64,000 nucleotides of DNA. It comes from SHLQ01 sp964517125 (GTDB taxonomy: Bacteria > Actinomycetota > Acidimicrobiia > Acidimicrobiales > SHLQ01). The notes below the pieces were generated by a model that saw only the letters and a program-made list of their open reading frames with translations, ran no database searches and was not told the DNA's origin. The position numbers were made by a program, and so were the translations under genes. Positions 34,261-43,414 of this stretch are shown here, piece by piece. The stretch spans positions 54,989-118,988 of the forward strand of contig CAZFBD010000004.1 of the NCBI GenBank assembly GCA_964517125.1. The letters run 5' to 3'. How positions within the stretch are numbered: the stretch's first letter is position 1; every line of letters starts with the position of its first letter.

Positions 34261-34830
34261 TCAGAGGTCGCTCAGCGACACGAGCGTGCTGCTGATCCAT
34301 CCGCCGGCAACGGCGAGCAGTTCGTCAAGACGGTTTCCATCGGCGAGCACGTCGATGTGCAACGGCACGGCCCCCGCATAGCTGACCTCGACAGCGGTCT
34401 GGCTTTCGAGCAGATCGTTGTCCCAGCTGATCTCCACCGTGGGGCCACCAGCGCGTTCAAGTTCGCCCCCGCCGATGCCCGGAGAAACCTCGGGCAACCG
34501 ATCGAGGACATCGTTGAGGTCTGGAGGAACGACAAGGCCCTGCAGCCGGAACACCACCTCGAGTTCGATGTCGGGAACGTCGGACAGCTCGCCGGTGAGG
34601 TGCCAGCCCCGGTACGCGGTCTGGCTCCAAGTGGGCCACTGCATGGACAGGTCGGCCTGAACCCGTGCCGGAACGGATTCGCCCGGCAGGCTGTAGCTGG
34701 TGTCCCACCGGGTGTCACCAATGAGCGCATCGGTGGTGAAGCGTTCCTCGACCGCCTGCCGTTCGAGCATTGCCAGTTCGAGCGCAGCCCGTAGTGCTCC
34801 GATTGCGTCGGTGAAGACGTGGTCGAGCAT
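34261..34830 (-). CDS. Unknown protein following upp
   Basis: 189 residues from ATG 34830, whose A is the last base of the upp stop (TGATG), so translation is coupled. The sequence is acidic and beta-rich (DTRWDTSYSLPGESVPARVQADLSMQWPTW) with a helical C-terminus, no membrane segment and no motif I know. Extension to 34923 would run into upp. Confidence 0.6.
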   Translation of the reverse strand: MLDHVFTDAIGALRAALELAMLERQAVEERFTTDALIGDTRWDTSYSLPGESVPARVQADLSMQWPTWSQTAYRGWHLTGELSDVPDIELEVVFRLQGLVVPPDLNDVLDRLPEVSPGIGGGELERAGGPTVEISWDNDLLESQTAVEVSYAGAVPLHIDVLADGNRLDELLAVAGGWISSTLVSLSDL

Positions 34831-35453
34831 CAGGCGAGGCCGAACTGCCGGTCTCCGGCATCGCCGAGGCCGGGGCGAATGAAGCCGACCTCGTTGAGTG
34901 ACGCGTCGATGGAGGCGGTCCAACAGTCGACGTCGGGGTGTGCGGTGGCCAGCGTCTCGAGCCCTTCGGGTGCAGCGAGCAGGCAGGCCACGGTCATGGT
35001 GCCGGCGTTTGATTCGCGGAGCAGGTTGCAGGTGTGAACCAGGGAACCGCCGGTTGCCAGCATGGGGTCGAGGACCAGACAGTGACGGCCGGCGAGGTCG
35101 TCGGGCACCGTGTTGACGTAGGCGTGGGGGAGCAGGGTCTCCTCGTCGCGCTTCAGACCCAGGAACCCAACCCGCGCTTCAGGGAGAAGACGGAGTGCAG
35201 CGTCGAGCATGCCGAGGCCGGCCCGCATGACCGGAATGAGGAGCGGTGGCTCAGTGATTGCGACGCCGGTGGTGGGCTCGAGCGGCGTGTCGATGTCGAT
35301 GGTCGTGGTGGGTATCGAACGCAGCGCCTCGTACACCACGAACTGCGAAAGCTCGTCGAGTGAACGTCGGAAATCGGCGCGCTCCGTGGACTTCATGCGC
35401 ATGCGCGTGAGGCGCTCGGCTGCAAGCGGATGATCGACAACATGCGTTTCCAT
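34830..35453 (-). CDS. upp: Uracil phosphoribosyltransferase
   Basis: 207 residues, usual length for Upp. It converts uracil and PRPP into UMP in pyrimidine salvage. The PRPP loop is LVLDPMLATGGSLVHTC, and the uracil-binding C-terminus GFIRPGLGDAGDRQFGL matches the family. The 5' part VDHPLAAERLTRMRMKSTERADFRR is typical. The start codon at 35453 is followed upstream by the promoter region shared with the divergent ABC-transporter operon. Confidence 0.95.
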   Translation of the reverse strand: METHVVDHPLAAERLTRMRMKSTERADFRRSLDELSQFVVYEALRSIPTTTIDIDTPLEPTTGVAITEPPLLIPVMRAGLGMLDAALRLLPEARVGFLGLKRDEETLLPHAYVNTVPDDLAGRHCLVLDPMLATGGSLVHTCNLLRESNAGTMTVACLLAAPEGLETLATAHPDVDCWTASIDASLNEVGFIRPGLGDAGDRQFGLA

Positions 35454-35629
35454 GGTGGGAAGCTAGCTCAATTGTCTGAAAGGCCGGACGGGCTTCGTGT
35501 CTGCGGTATGAACAAATATTCCCGCGAACGTTCGTGTTCTCCCACATGTGACTATGGTGACACCTGAAAAAGCGGGCAGGTCACAACGGTGTGCCGTGCC
35601 CGAAATGATCCACGGAGGGATTAATCAAA

Positions 35630-36808
35630 ATGAAGAACACAAAGTTGTTCCGCCTCTTGGCGGCGCTGCTGGCGATCAGCCTGATTGCTGCGGCATGTGG
35701 CAGCGATGCTGCTGACGAAAGCGCAGAAGGCGGCGGCGATGAAGCTGCCGAAACCGACGCAGACACGCTTGAGGACTCATCCGACGATGATGCCGGTTCC
35801 GACAGCGACGATGGTGGCGACGATGACGACACCGAAGCCGTTGATCTTGCACAGGGCAGCCTTCTTGACGAGGTCATCGCCCGCGGAACGCTCAACTGTG
35901 GCGTGTCCGGCGCAGGTGTCGGCTTCTCGACCACCAACGCTGACGGCCGCATGGTCGGCTTCGACGCCGACTACTGCCGTGCAGTTGCCGCAGCCGTGCT
36001 TGGTGACGCAGAGGCAGTCAACTTTGTTGAGCTGACCGCTGCTGAGCGCTTCACCGCCATCCAGACCGGCGACGCCGACGTGCTCATGCGTAACACCACG
36101 TGGACGCAGAGCCGTGACACCGACGTAGGCATGGACTTCGGTCCCACCACCTACTTCGACGGACAGCAGCTCATGGCATCCGCCGCAAGCGGCTTCTCTT
36201 CGGCATCGACCGTTGCTGACATCGATGGCGCTGTTGTTTGCACCAACGCCGGTACCACCACCGAGAAGAACATCTCCGACGCTGCAGCAGCAGCTGGTGT
36301 GACGATCACACTCAACACGTTCGAAGACTTCGACATCGTGACCGACAACTTCATCCAGGGTGCCTGCGACATCATCACCACCGATGGTTCCGCACTCGTC
36401 GGTCGTAAGTCCGTCAACGAGCCGAACGACTGGGTCATCTTCCCAGGTCAGCCGATCTCCAAGGAGCCACTCGGCCCGACCTACCGTCAGAACGACTCGG
36501 CATGGGCCGACGTCATCAACTGGACCGTCTACGCCACCCTCATCGCTGATGAGAAGGGCGTGAACAGCGGCAACGTCGACGACATGCTTGCCAACGGCGA
36601 CGCAGAGATCCAGCGTCTCCTCGGCGGCGAGGGTGAACTCCAGACGGTCATGGGCCTCAGCGCCGATGCCTTCTACCAGGTCATCGCTCAGGTCGGAAAC
36701 TACGGCGAGATCTTCAACGCATCGCTGCCGCCACTCGGCGTCGAGCGCGCTGGAGCGAACACGCAGTGGACCGATGGTGGTCTCCTGTACGCCCCACCAG
36801 CACGCTGA
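35630..36808 (+). CDS. Amino-acid ABC transporter substrate-binding lipoprotein (AapJ/BztA-like)
   Basis: 392 residues; GGAGGGA at 35614-35620 precedes the ATG. Lipobox IAAACGSD, then an extremely acidic linker of about 45 residues rich in Asp, then the binding domain: RGTLNCGVSGAGVGFSTTN, GFDADYCRAVAAAVLGD, VLMRNTTWTQSRD. These match AapJ of the general L-amino-acid transporter. First gene of a four-gene operon; two hairpins follow it and probably lower expression of the membrane genes relative to this one. Confidence 0.9.
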   Translation: MKNTKLFRLLAALLAISLIAAACGSDAADESAEGGGDEAAETDADTLEDSSDDDAGSDSDDGGDDDDTEAVDLAQGSLLDEVIARGTLNCGVSGAGVGFSTTNADGRMVGFDADYCRAVAAAVLGDAEAVNFVELTAAERFTAIQTGDADVLMRNTTWTQSRDTDVGMDFGPTTYFDGQQLMASAASGFSSASTVADIDGAVVCTNAGTTTEKNISDAAAAAGVTITLNTFEDFDIVTDNFIQGACDIITTDGSALVGRKSVNEPNDWVIFPGQPISKEPLGPTYRQNDSAWADVINWTVYATLIADEKGVNSGNVDDMLANGDAEIQRLLGGEGELQTVMGLSADAFYQVIAQVGNYGEIFNASLPPLGVERAGANTQWTDGGLLYAPPAR

Positions 36809-36817
36809 TGTTGGTCG

Positions 36818-36839
36818 GCGGCTCGATTCATCGAGCCGC
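36818..36839 (+). terminator. Perfect hairpin after the binding-protein gene
   Basis: GCGGCTCGAT and ATCGAGCCGC with a two-base centre, ten bases after the stop. No T-tract follows, so it may serve as a 3' RNA-stabilising or partial termination signal. Confidence 0.6.
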
Positions 36840-36893
36840 TGAATTGTGAGAATTCTGGAGGGCCGTTGTACGGTCACTCCACGAAGTAGCGAC

Positions 36894-36934
36894 GAGGGTC
36901 GGAAACTTCGGTTTCCGGCCCTCGATCGCTTTTC
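36894..36934 (+). terminator. UUCG-loop terminator or attenuator inside the ABC operon
   Basis: Stem GAGGGTCGGAAAC with GTTTCCGGCCCTC (one wobble), TTCG tetraloop at 36907-36910, followed shortly by TTTT at 36930-36933. It lies between the binding-protein gene and the permease genes, so it likely sets a high ratio of binding protein to membrane subunits. Confidence 0.75.
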
Positions 36935-36960
36935 CGCAGATGCACGAAAGGAGTGAGGCC

Positions 36961-38514
36961 GTGGCGATGACTGAGCCATCAGTGTCACGTATCGAGGTGT
37001 CGGGTAAGCCCCCGTTCTATCGCGATGTCACCGTGGTGAAATGGCTGGTGCAGGTCGCCGTTCTCGCTGTTGTCGTGTTCGTCGCCTGGTTCCTCGCCAA
37101 AGAGGCAGGCGAGAACATTCGAGCGCGTGGCCTCACGAGCGGCTTCGAGTTCCTCTCCCAGCCCGCCGGATTCCAAGTCTCCGACGGCATCGACGACAAT
37201 CCCGCCACCGGAGGCCGCGCCCTTTGGGTTGGCATGGTCACCACACTGCGCCTCGCCATTGCCGGCATCTTCAGCGCCACCCTGCTGGGAATCATCGTTG
37301 GCCTCGGCCGCCTGTCGAGCAACTGGGTGGTCAACAAGGTCGCCACCGTCTTTGTCGAGACGCTGCGCAACATCCCGCTGCTCGTCCAGATCTTCCTGTA
37401 CTTCACGATCCTGAGCGGCCTCGGCCGGGTCTCGCTGGAGACCGGCCCGATCAACGGCTGGTTTCACGTATCCAACAAGGGTGTGGCCATTCCGCGAGTG
37501 AAGATCGCCGATGGCTTCTACCAATGGCTCGTTGTCATGCTCGTCGGCGCAGTCGCAGCCCGGTTCGTGTATCAGAACCGTCGAGCTGAACAAGAACGCT
37601 CTGGGGGCGATGCCTTCGCCTTTCCGATTGCGGCAGGTGTGCTTGCCCTGGTCGCCGTCATTGCCTGGTTCATCCACCCAATCGTGGGGTTCCTCGAGTC
37701 TCCACTGCGCTGGATCTCCGATCTTCTCGACGGCATTCCGCAGGTCGCGGTGCAACTTGCACTCGTTGCCATCTTCTTCCTTGCTGCCGCCCGCTTCGTC
37801 AAGAACTTCCGAGACTCCCGCCGTACGCCGGCCGGTATGGCGGCCCTCACCGACGACGACTGGTTCCGGCAGATCTTCGCCTTCGTGGCGGCCGCAATGG
37901 CGTCGGTATTCGTTCTTGTGGTGTGGCCCGGGTTGTCCGACTGGATCGTGAACTCCTCGAGCGACCTCTTCGGCGTTCTGGCCGACAAGTTCGGGACCAA
38001 CCCCGAAACCGGCCTCGATCGGTCCGGCGCTCCCTTCGCCGGCGAACGACCCGACATCGTCCAGACCGGCAACTTCCCGAACTACGGCGACAGTGGCCTG
38101 CAGATGTCCCAGGCGTGGGCGGCCATCTTCTTCGCTGTCACCTTCTACACCGCAGCCTTCATCGCCGAGATCATTCGTGGCGGCATCCTCGCCGTGGCGA
38201 AGGGTCAGTCCGAAGCCGCAGCCGCCCTCGGTCTCAGCCGGATGCAGGCCCTGCGCAAGGTCATCCTGCCGCAGGCGTTCCGCATCGTCCTGCCCCCGAT
38301 CGGCAACCAGTATCTGAACCTCACGAAGAACACCTCGCTCGCCGTTGCTGTTGGACTCGCTGATGTGGTCCAGGTCGGCGGAACCATCAACTCGCAGTCA
38401 GGAAAGGCGCTGTCGGTCTTTGCGATCTGGATGGCCTTCTACCTGGCGTGTTCGCTCACCATCTCGGTGATTGTGAACTTCTTCAATGTCCGACTGAAGA
38501 TCGTGGAGCGCTAG
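36961..38514 (+). CDS. Amino-acid ABC transporter permease (AapQ/BztB-like), enlarged
   Basis: 517 residues from GTG 36961 with AAAGGAG eight bases upstream; ATG 36967 is an alternative. The C-terminal permease core has the EAA loop GQSEAAAALGLSRMQALRKVILPQAF, the contact site for the ATPase. LGIIVGLGRLSSNWVVNK and VETLRNIPLLVQIFLYF mark the N-terminal part of the HisMQ-type permease, separated from the EAA region by several extra hydrophobic segments, as in AapQ. Longer than typical AapQ (about 400). Confidence 0.88.
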   Translation: MAMTEPSVSRIEVSGKPPFYRDVTVVKWLVQVAVLAVVVFVAWFLAKEAGENIRARGLTSGFEFLSQPAGFQVSDGIDDNPATGGRALWVGMVTTLRLAIAGIFSATLLGIIVGLGRLSSNWVVNKVATVFVETLRNIPLLVQIFLYFTILSGLGRVSLETGPINGWFHVSNKGVAIPRVKIADGFYQWLVVMLVGAVAARFVYQNRRAEQERSGGDAFAFPIAAGVLALVAVIAWFIHPIVGFLESPLRWISDLLDGIPQVAVQLALVAIFFLAAARFVKNFRDSRRTPAGMAALTDDDWFRQIFAFVAAAMASVFVLVVWPGLSDWIVNSSSDLFGVLADKFGTNPETGLDRSGAPFAGERPDIVQTGNFPNYGDSGLQMSQAWAAIFFAVTFYTAAFIAEIIRGGILAVAKGQSEAAAALGLSRMQALRKVILPQAFRIVLPPIGNQYLNLTKNTSLAVAVGLADVVQVGGTINSQSGKALSVFAIWMAFYLACSLTISVIVNFFNVRLKIVER

Positions 38515-38516
38515 CG

Positions 38517-40448
38517 ATGGAAAACAGTCAGCCAACGCCGCTCAAGCTCGAGCCAGACGACTTCAACGTCGACTACACCGAAGAAGACTTCGCTGCCCTC
38601 CCACCGGAGGAGCCGAGCCTCGCCCCGGCCGAGTGGATCAAGAAGAACCTGTTCTCGTCGGTCGGCTCTGCGATTCTCACGTTCGTCTTTGGCCTCTTTG
38701 CACTCTGGGCGCTGCGCGGGCTCTTCGGCTTCACCTTCTCGAATGAACGCCGTTGGGACGCCGTAGCCACAAACGCCCGGCTCATCGCCGTCGAGCGGTA
38801 TCCGCTGGACCAATTCAATCGCATCTGGGTGTCGCTGGGCTCGCTCCTTGCGCTCACCGGCTTGTCCATGGCCTTCTTCCGTGCGTCAGGCCATTTCACG
38901 GTCAAGCGCATCTCCATGTGGCTGATGAACCTTGGTGTTCTGGGCCTGTTGGGCGTGGTGCTCACTCCGGGAGCCACGACCGAAGTCCCCGCCGAGGTCG
39001 AAGGTGAGCTGCCGACCTTCATCCAGGACTCGTTCAGCGAAGCCATTGGTGGACGGGTCGTCTGGATCGTCGTTTCGCTCGTCACCCTCGGCATTGGTCT
39101 GGCCATCTGGTACGGCCTGGGTGAAGATCGTCGACGCACCATGCGAGTGGCGTCTCGCTGGGTCATCACCGCCGGGTTCGGACTCGCGGTTCTGAGCTTA
39201 TGGGTGGTTCCCTACGGCCAGTACTTCCTCGAAGACGGCGTTGCGACCAGCGCCCCCGGTCTCGTGGCATCGTCCACCCGCATTCCCTGGACCCTCATGT
39301 GGGTGGTCTTCGCCGGCGCACTGGTTCTTGGACTGGCGCTTCGTGATCGGCTTCCTGTTCGCCCACCAAAGATGATCCTGGGCCTTCTCTGGCTCCTGGC
39401 GCCCTTCATCCTGAACTGGATCGTGCTGCGGGATCCCGACTTCGACTACGCCCATGTCTTCAGCACCGACATTCCCATGGCGCTGGCGTTCATGGCCCTG
39501 GGCGGAGCGCTGCTCTTCTGGCTGTCGAGCGCCACCATCGGCGAGACCGGCAAGATCGTGTCGGTCGTGCTCCTGGCGTTCTCGCTCTTCAACTGGATCG
39601 CCGGCTTCTTCGGCATGTACCCCATGCTGCAAAAGGCTCGGTTCAGCTTTCTGTTCCTTGGGTTGTTCGCACTGATTGCCGGGAACTTCTCTCGAGATCG
39701 CAGTACCCGGATGTCCTTCGTGTACGCCTGGATGGGCTTCATGGCCATCTTCCACTGGCTGGTCACGGCGGTGAACTCGCCGTCCACATTGGAGATCACC
39801 TCCGACACCTACCTGGGTGGCATGACGCTCACCATCTTCGTGGCGTGGCTGACGTTGTTGGTGAGCTTCCCGCTCGGTGTCCTCATGGCCCTTGCCCGTA
39901 CGTCGAACATGCCGATCTTCCGGCTCCTTTCGACCACCTACATTGAAGCGGTCCGAGGCGTTCCCCTCATCACGATCCTCTTCTTCTTCAGCGTGATCAT
40001 TCCGCTGTTCCTGCCCGAGGGCATGGAACTGGCAGAGCTCGCTGCCGTGGTCGTCGGGTACGGCCTGTTCTCGGCCGCCTACCTCGCGGAGAACGTCCGA
40101 GGCGGGCTGCAGTCGATCCGCCGTGGCCAGTTCGAAGCCGCCGACGCACTCGGGCTGACCACCGGCCAACGGACATCGTTCATCGTCCTCCCGCAGGCAC
40201 TTCGTGTTTCGATCCCGCCGCTGGTTGGTCAGTCGATTGCCACGTTCAAGGAAACCTCGCTCCTGGCGATCATCGGCCTCAACGACCTTCTGCGGGTTGC
40301 CAACAACACGATTCCTTCCCAGACCGACTTCGTTGGTTCGAAGAAGGAAGGACTGTTGGTCGTGTCGGCCCTCTACTTCGTCGTGGCGTTCTCCATGTCG
40401 AAGTACAGTCAGCGGTTGGAGAAGCGACTGGGGCTTGGCACCCGATGA
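38517..40448 (+). CDS. Amino-acid ABC transporter permease (AapM/BztC-like), enlarged
   Basis: 643 residues, starting two bases after the previous stop. Polar N-terminal 50 residues, then many hydrophobic segments. The permease core is in the last 220 residues: TYIEAVRGVPLITILFFF and the EAA loop GQFEAADALGLTTGQRTSFIVLPQALR. AapM of rhizobia is near 384 residues, so more than 200 residues of extra membrane segments are inserted before the core. Pairs with the preceding permease. Confidence 0.87.
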   Translation: MENSQPTPLKLEPDDFNVDYTEEDFAALPPEEPSLAPAEWIKKNLFSSVGSAILTFVFGLFALWALRGLFGFTFSNERRWDAVATNARLIAVERYPLDQFNRIWVSLGSLLALTGLSMAFFRASGHFTVKRISMWLMNLGVLGLLGVVLTPGATTEVPAEVEGELPTFIQDSFSEAIGGRVVWIVVSLVTLGIGLAIWYGLGEDRRRTMRVASRWVITAGFGLAVLSLWVVPYGQYFLEDGVATSAPGLVASSTRIPWTLMWVVFAGALVLGLALRDRLPVRPPKMILGLLWLLAPFILNWIVLRDPDFDYAHVFSTDIPMALAFMALGGALLFWLSSATIGETGKIVSVVLLAFSLFNWIAGFFGMYPMLQKARFSFLFLGLFALIAGNFSRDRSTRMSFVYAWMGFMAIFHWLVTAVNSPSTLEITSDTYLGGMTLTIFVAWLTLLVSFPLGVLMALARTSNMPIFRLLSTTYIEAVRGVPLITILFFFSVIIPLFLPEGMELAELAAVVVGYGLFSAAYLAENVRGGLQSIRRGQFEAADALGLTTGQRTSFIVLPQALRVSIPPLVGQSIATFKETSLLAIIGLNDLLRVANNTIPSQTDFVGSKKEGLLVVSALYFVVAFSMSKYSQRLEKRLGLGTR

Positions 40449-40494
40449 CCACGAACCACAGAACGACGAAGCGCAGCGAACAAGGAGACCAGGC

Positions 40495-41262
40495 ATGAGC
40501 AACATGGGAGCCGCCGGGGTGGAGCTCGGGCGTCCGGACATGATCGTTTCAGATGGTGTCGACAAATGGTACGGAGACTTCCAGGCGCTCAAGGGCGTCA
40601 GCGCCACCATCGCGGAGCGCGAGGTGGTTGTTGTCCTCGGCCCGTCCGGTTCGGGGAAGTCCACGTGGATCCGGTGCATCAACCGGCTCGAGGTCCATCA
40701 GGGCGGCACGATCGCCGTCGACGGCATCGAACTCACGAACGACACGCGGAACATCGACAAGATTCGCAGTGAAGTCGGCATGGTCTTCCAGCAGTTCAAC
40801 CTGTTTCCCCATCTGACCGTGCTCGACAACATCACGTTGGCGCCACGTTGGGTCCGCAAGCAGCCCAAGGCCGCAGCCGAGACCAAAGCCATGGAGCTTC
40901 TTGAACGAGTCGGCATTCCGGAACAGGCTGCCAAGTTCCCCGGCCAGCTTTCGGGTGGTCAGCAGCAGCGTGTGGCCATCGCCCGCTCGCTCGCGATGGA
41001 ACCACGCGTCATGCTCTTCGACGAGCCCACCTCGGCACTCGACCCCGAGATGATCTCTGAAGTGCTCGACGTCATGAAGGACCTTGCCCGTGGCGGTATG
41101 ACCATGATGGTTGTCACCCACGAGATGGGCTTCGCCCGAGAGGTCGCCGATCGAATCATCTTCATGGAGTCCGGCGAGATCGTTGAGGTGGGTACCCCAC
41201 AGCACTTCTTCGAGAGCCCCTCGGAAGATCGCACCAAGCTCTTCCTCAGCCAGATTCTGTAA
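40495..41262 (+). CDS. Amino-acid ABC transporter ATP-binding protein (AapP/GlnQ-like)
   Basis: 255 residues from ATG 40495 with AAGGAG eight bases ahead. Walker A GPSGSGKSTW, Q-loop VFQQFNLFPHLTV, signature LSGGQQQRVAIARS, Walker B VMLFDEPTSALDPE, and switch His in VVTHEMGFA are all intact. Powers uptake of amino acids with the two permeases and the binding protein. Last gene of the operon; a weak CTCCCG/CGGGAG inverted repeat follows. Confidence 0.94.
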   Translation: MSNMGAAGVELGRPDMIVSDGVDKWYGDFQALKGVSATIAEREVVVVLGPSGSGKSTWIRCINRLEVHQGGTIAVDGIELTNDTRNIDKIRSEVGMVFQQFNLFPHLTVLDNITLAPRWVRKQPKAAAETKAMELLERVGIPEQAAKFPGQLSGGQQQRVAIARSLAMEPRVMLFDEPTSALDPEMISEVLDVMKDLARGGMTMMVVTHEMGFAREVADRIIFMESGEIVEVGTPQHFFESPSEDRTKLFLSQIL

Positions 41263-41336
41263 CTCCCGTCTGGCGTCGCGGTCCGAAAGACCTCGGGAGC
41301 CAAACACAGTTCATCGCCGAGCAGTAGAGTCTGGTC

Positions 41337-41951
41337 ATGGTGGCCTTGTATCTGTTTTGTGCGGCTCTCGGTATTCCGTTGTTGGCGCTGTTCGCCTTTG
41401 GCGGACAAGATGCCGACGCCGATGCCGGCTTTGACGCTGACGCCGACTTTGGTACCGATATCGACATCGGTGGAGACGGCGACTTCGACCTCGGCGGAGC
41501 CGATGGAGGCATCGGCGATCTGAGCGCACTGTTCCGCCGCATTCCGGTGAGCAGCTGGGCCTTTCTCTTGTCGTTCTTTGGTGGTGTGGGCCTGATCGGT
41601 ACCGCAGTCGGCGGCGGCGTGGTTTCCACCTTTGTCCTGGCCGCTGTTCTGGGTGTTCTCGCCGCAACCATGAACGGTTCAGCCTTTGCCTTTCTGCGCA
41701 AGACCGACGCCAGCAAGCACTTCGCCGACCAGAAGCTCGAGGGCCGGTTGGCCACCGTCAGTGTGCCGATCGAGGCTGGAAAGCGCGGCCGGGTCTGGCT
41801 CGATACCGGCGAGGAACGTGTGCAGCTGTCGGCTCGTGCAATCGAGGGGCAGCCGGGCGAGCCGTTCATCCGTGGTGAGCGTGTTCTCATCGTCAATGTG
41901 CAGGAAGGCGTCGCCGAAATCATGCGCACCGATCCTGAACTCAGCACCTGA
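41337..41951 (+). CDS. NfeD-like membrane protein, flotillin partner
   Basis: 204 residues. An N-terminal helix, then an Asp/Gly-rich loop (DADADAGFDADADFGTDIDIG) with DAD-type repeats, two more helices, and a C-terminal OB-like domain (GRLATVSVPIEAGKRGRVWL). This layout matches the YuaF/NfeD1b proteins encoded next to flotillins. The acidic loop would be outside the membrane and could bind cations. 42 bases upstream of the flotillin gene. Confidence 0.75.
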   Translation: MVALYLFCAALGIPLLALFAFGGQDADADAGFDADADFGTDIDIGGDGDFDLGGADGGIGDLSALFRRIPVSSWAFLLSFFGGVGLIGTAVGGGVVSTFVLAAVLGVLAATMNGSAFAFLRKTDASKHFADQKLEGRLATVSVPIEAGKRGRVWLDTGEERVQLSARAIEGQPGEPFIRGERVLIVNVQEGVAEIMRTDPELST

Positions 41952-41993
41952 ACAACCGATCGAATATCTGAATACCTGAAGGAGTAGTGCCGA

Positions 41994-43349
41994 ATGTTTC
42001 CACTCATCGCTGGCCTCGCCATCGCGGCAATGATCATCATGGTGATCTTTGTGGTCAAGAGCCTGATCATCATTTGTCCGCCGAACCGTGTTGCGGTCAT
42101 TTCCGGTCGAAGCCGTCAGACCGCTGACGGTCGCACCGTTGGTTACCGTGCCCTCAAGGGCGGCCGCACACTACGGGTTCCGCTGTTGGAGCAGGTGTCC
42201 TGGATGGACCTGAACAACATCCCGCTCGAGGTGTCGGTCACGAACGCCTACTCCAAGGGTGCAATTCCACTGAACGTGCAGGGCATCGCCAACGTCAAGG
42301 TGTCGAGCAACGACTCGCTGCTTTCGAACTCGGTCGAGCGATTCCTGAACGTGCCGCACCAGTCCATCGCACAGATCGCCAAGGAGACCCTCGAGGCGAA
42401 CCTTCGTGGTGTGCTGGCAACGCTGACCCCTGAAGAGGTCAACGAGGACCGGCTCAAGTTCTCGCAGTTCCTCATCGATGAGGCCGACGAAGACATCAAG
42501 ACGCTCGGCCTCGAACTCGACGTGCTGAAGATCCAGAACGTCACCGACGAGGTCGGCTACCTCGATGCCGTTGGTCGTCGTCGGACCGCCGATGTGCTCA
42601 AGGACGCTCGTGTCACCGAAGCACAGAAGCAGGCCGAAGCCGAGGAAGCCGAAGCCCGCTCCCGTCAGAAGGCCGAGATTGCTCAGGCCCAGGCCAACCT
42701 GCAGATCGTCGAAGAGCAGAACATGTTGCGAGTTCGCAGTGCCGAACTCGACGGTGTTGCTCGTGCCTCCGAGGAAGAGGCCCGTGTCGCAGGCGAGAAG
42801 GCCAAGACCGTGGCCGAGCAGGCGCTCGAAGAGGAGCGCATCGAGCTCGAGAAGCGTCGTCTGCAGGCCGACGTCGTGCTGCCTGCGCAGGCAGCCCTCG
42901 AAGCGCAGCAGCTGAAGGCCCGTGCCGACGCCGCCCACATCGTCGAAGAGGGTGCAGCGCAGGTCGACGTCTTCAAGCGTCTGACCGACCAGTACAAGGT
43001 TGCCGGGGACGACGCCCACGACATCCTCGTCCTGAACATGCTGCCCGAGTTGATCGAACAGATCGTGTCCACGGTGAACGGCATCGACATCGAGAAGATG
43101 ACCGTGATCGACAGTGGCGACGGCGGAGCCCTTCCCGGCGTCGTCAAGCAGCTCCCGGCATCGGTGATCTCCATCGCCGAGCAGATCGAGACCGCCACCG
43201 GTGTCGACATCATGGGTCCCTTGCGGAACCGCATGATCGCCGACGCAGCTGGCGGCGATTCGGGAGCTCCCGCAATCGCCGCACAGTCAGAATCGTCTGC
43301 CGAGCAGATCGACATGCCGCAGGGTGAAGCCGTTCCCCAGGCCGACTGA
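41994..43349 (+). CDS. Flotillin-family (SPFH) protein, YqiK-like
   Basis: 451 residues; GAAGGAG at 41979-41985 precedes ATG. N-terminal helix (AGLAIAAMIIMVIFVVKSLIII), SPFH domain to about residue 200 (RTLRVPLLEQVSWMDLNNIPL), then a long Ala/Glu coiled coil with EARSRQKAEIAQAQ repeats and a helical C-terminus. Flotillins assemble membrane microdomains and help localise signalling and secretion proteins. Partnered with the NfeD gene in front. Confidence 0.92.
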   Translation: MFPLIAGLAIAAMIIMVIFVVKSLIIICPPNRVAVISGRSRQTADGRTVGYRALKGGRTLRVPLLEQVSWMDLNNIPLEVSVTNAYSKGAIPLNVQGIANVKVSSNDSLLSNSVERFLNVPHQSIAQIAKETLEANLRGVLATLTPEEVNEDRLKFSQFLIDEADEDIKTLGLELDVLKIQNVTDEVGYLDAVGRRRTADVLKDARVTEAQKQAEAEEAEARSRQKAEIAQAQANLQIVEEQNMLRVRSAELDGVARASEEEARVAGEKAKTVAEQALEEERIELEKRRLQADVVLPAQAALEAQQLKARADAAHIVEEGAAQVDVFKRLTDQYKVAGDDAHDILVLNMLPELIEQIVSTVNGIDIEKMTVIDSGDGGALPGVVKQLPASVISIAEQIETATGVDIMGPLRNRMIADAAGGDSGAPAIAAQSESSAEQIDMPQGEAVPQAD

Positions 43350-43361
43350 CATTCACGTTCG

Positions 43362-43396
43362 CTGACCTGACGCCGATTGAATCGGTGTCAGGTCAG
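43362..43396 (+). terminator. Strong stem-loop after flotillin
   Basis: A 16-bp stem CTGACCTGACGCCGAT with ATCGGTGTCAGGTCAG (one wobble) around a TGA loop. There is no T-run, common for terminators in high-GC actinobacteria. It lies 18 bases before the next gene's start. Confidence 0.7.
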
Positions 43397-43414
43397 CGCG
43401 GATAGGTTTTGAAC

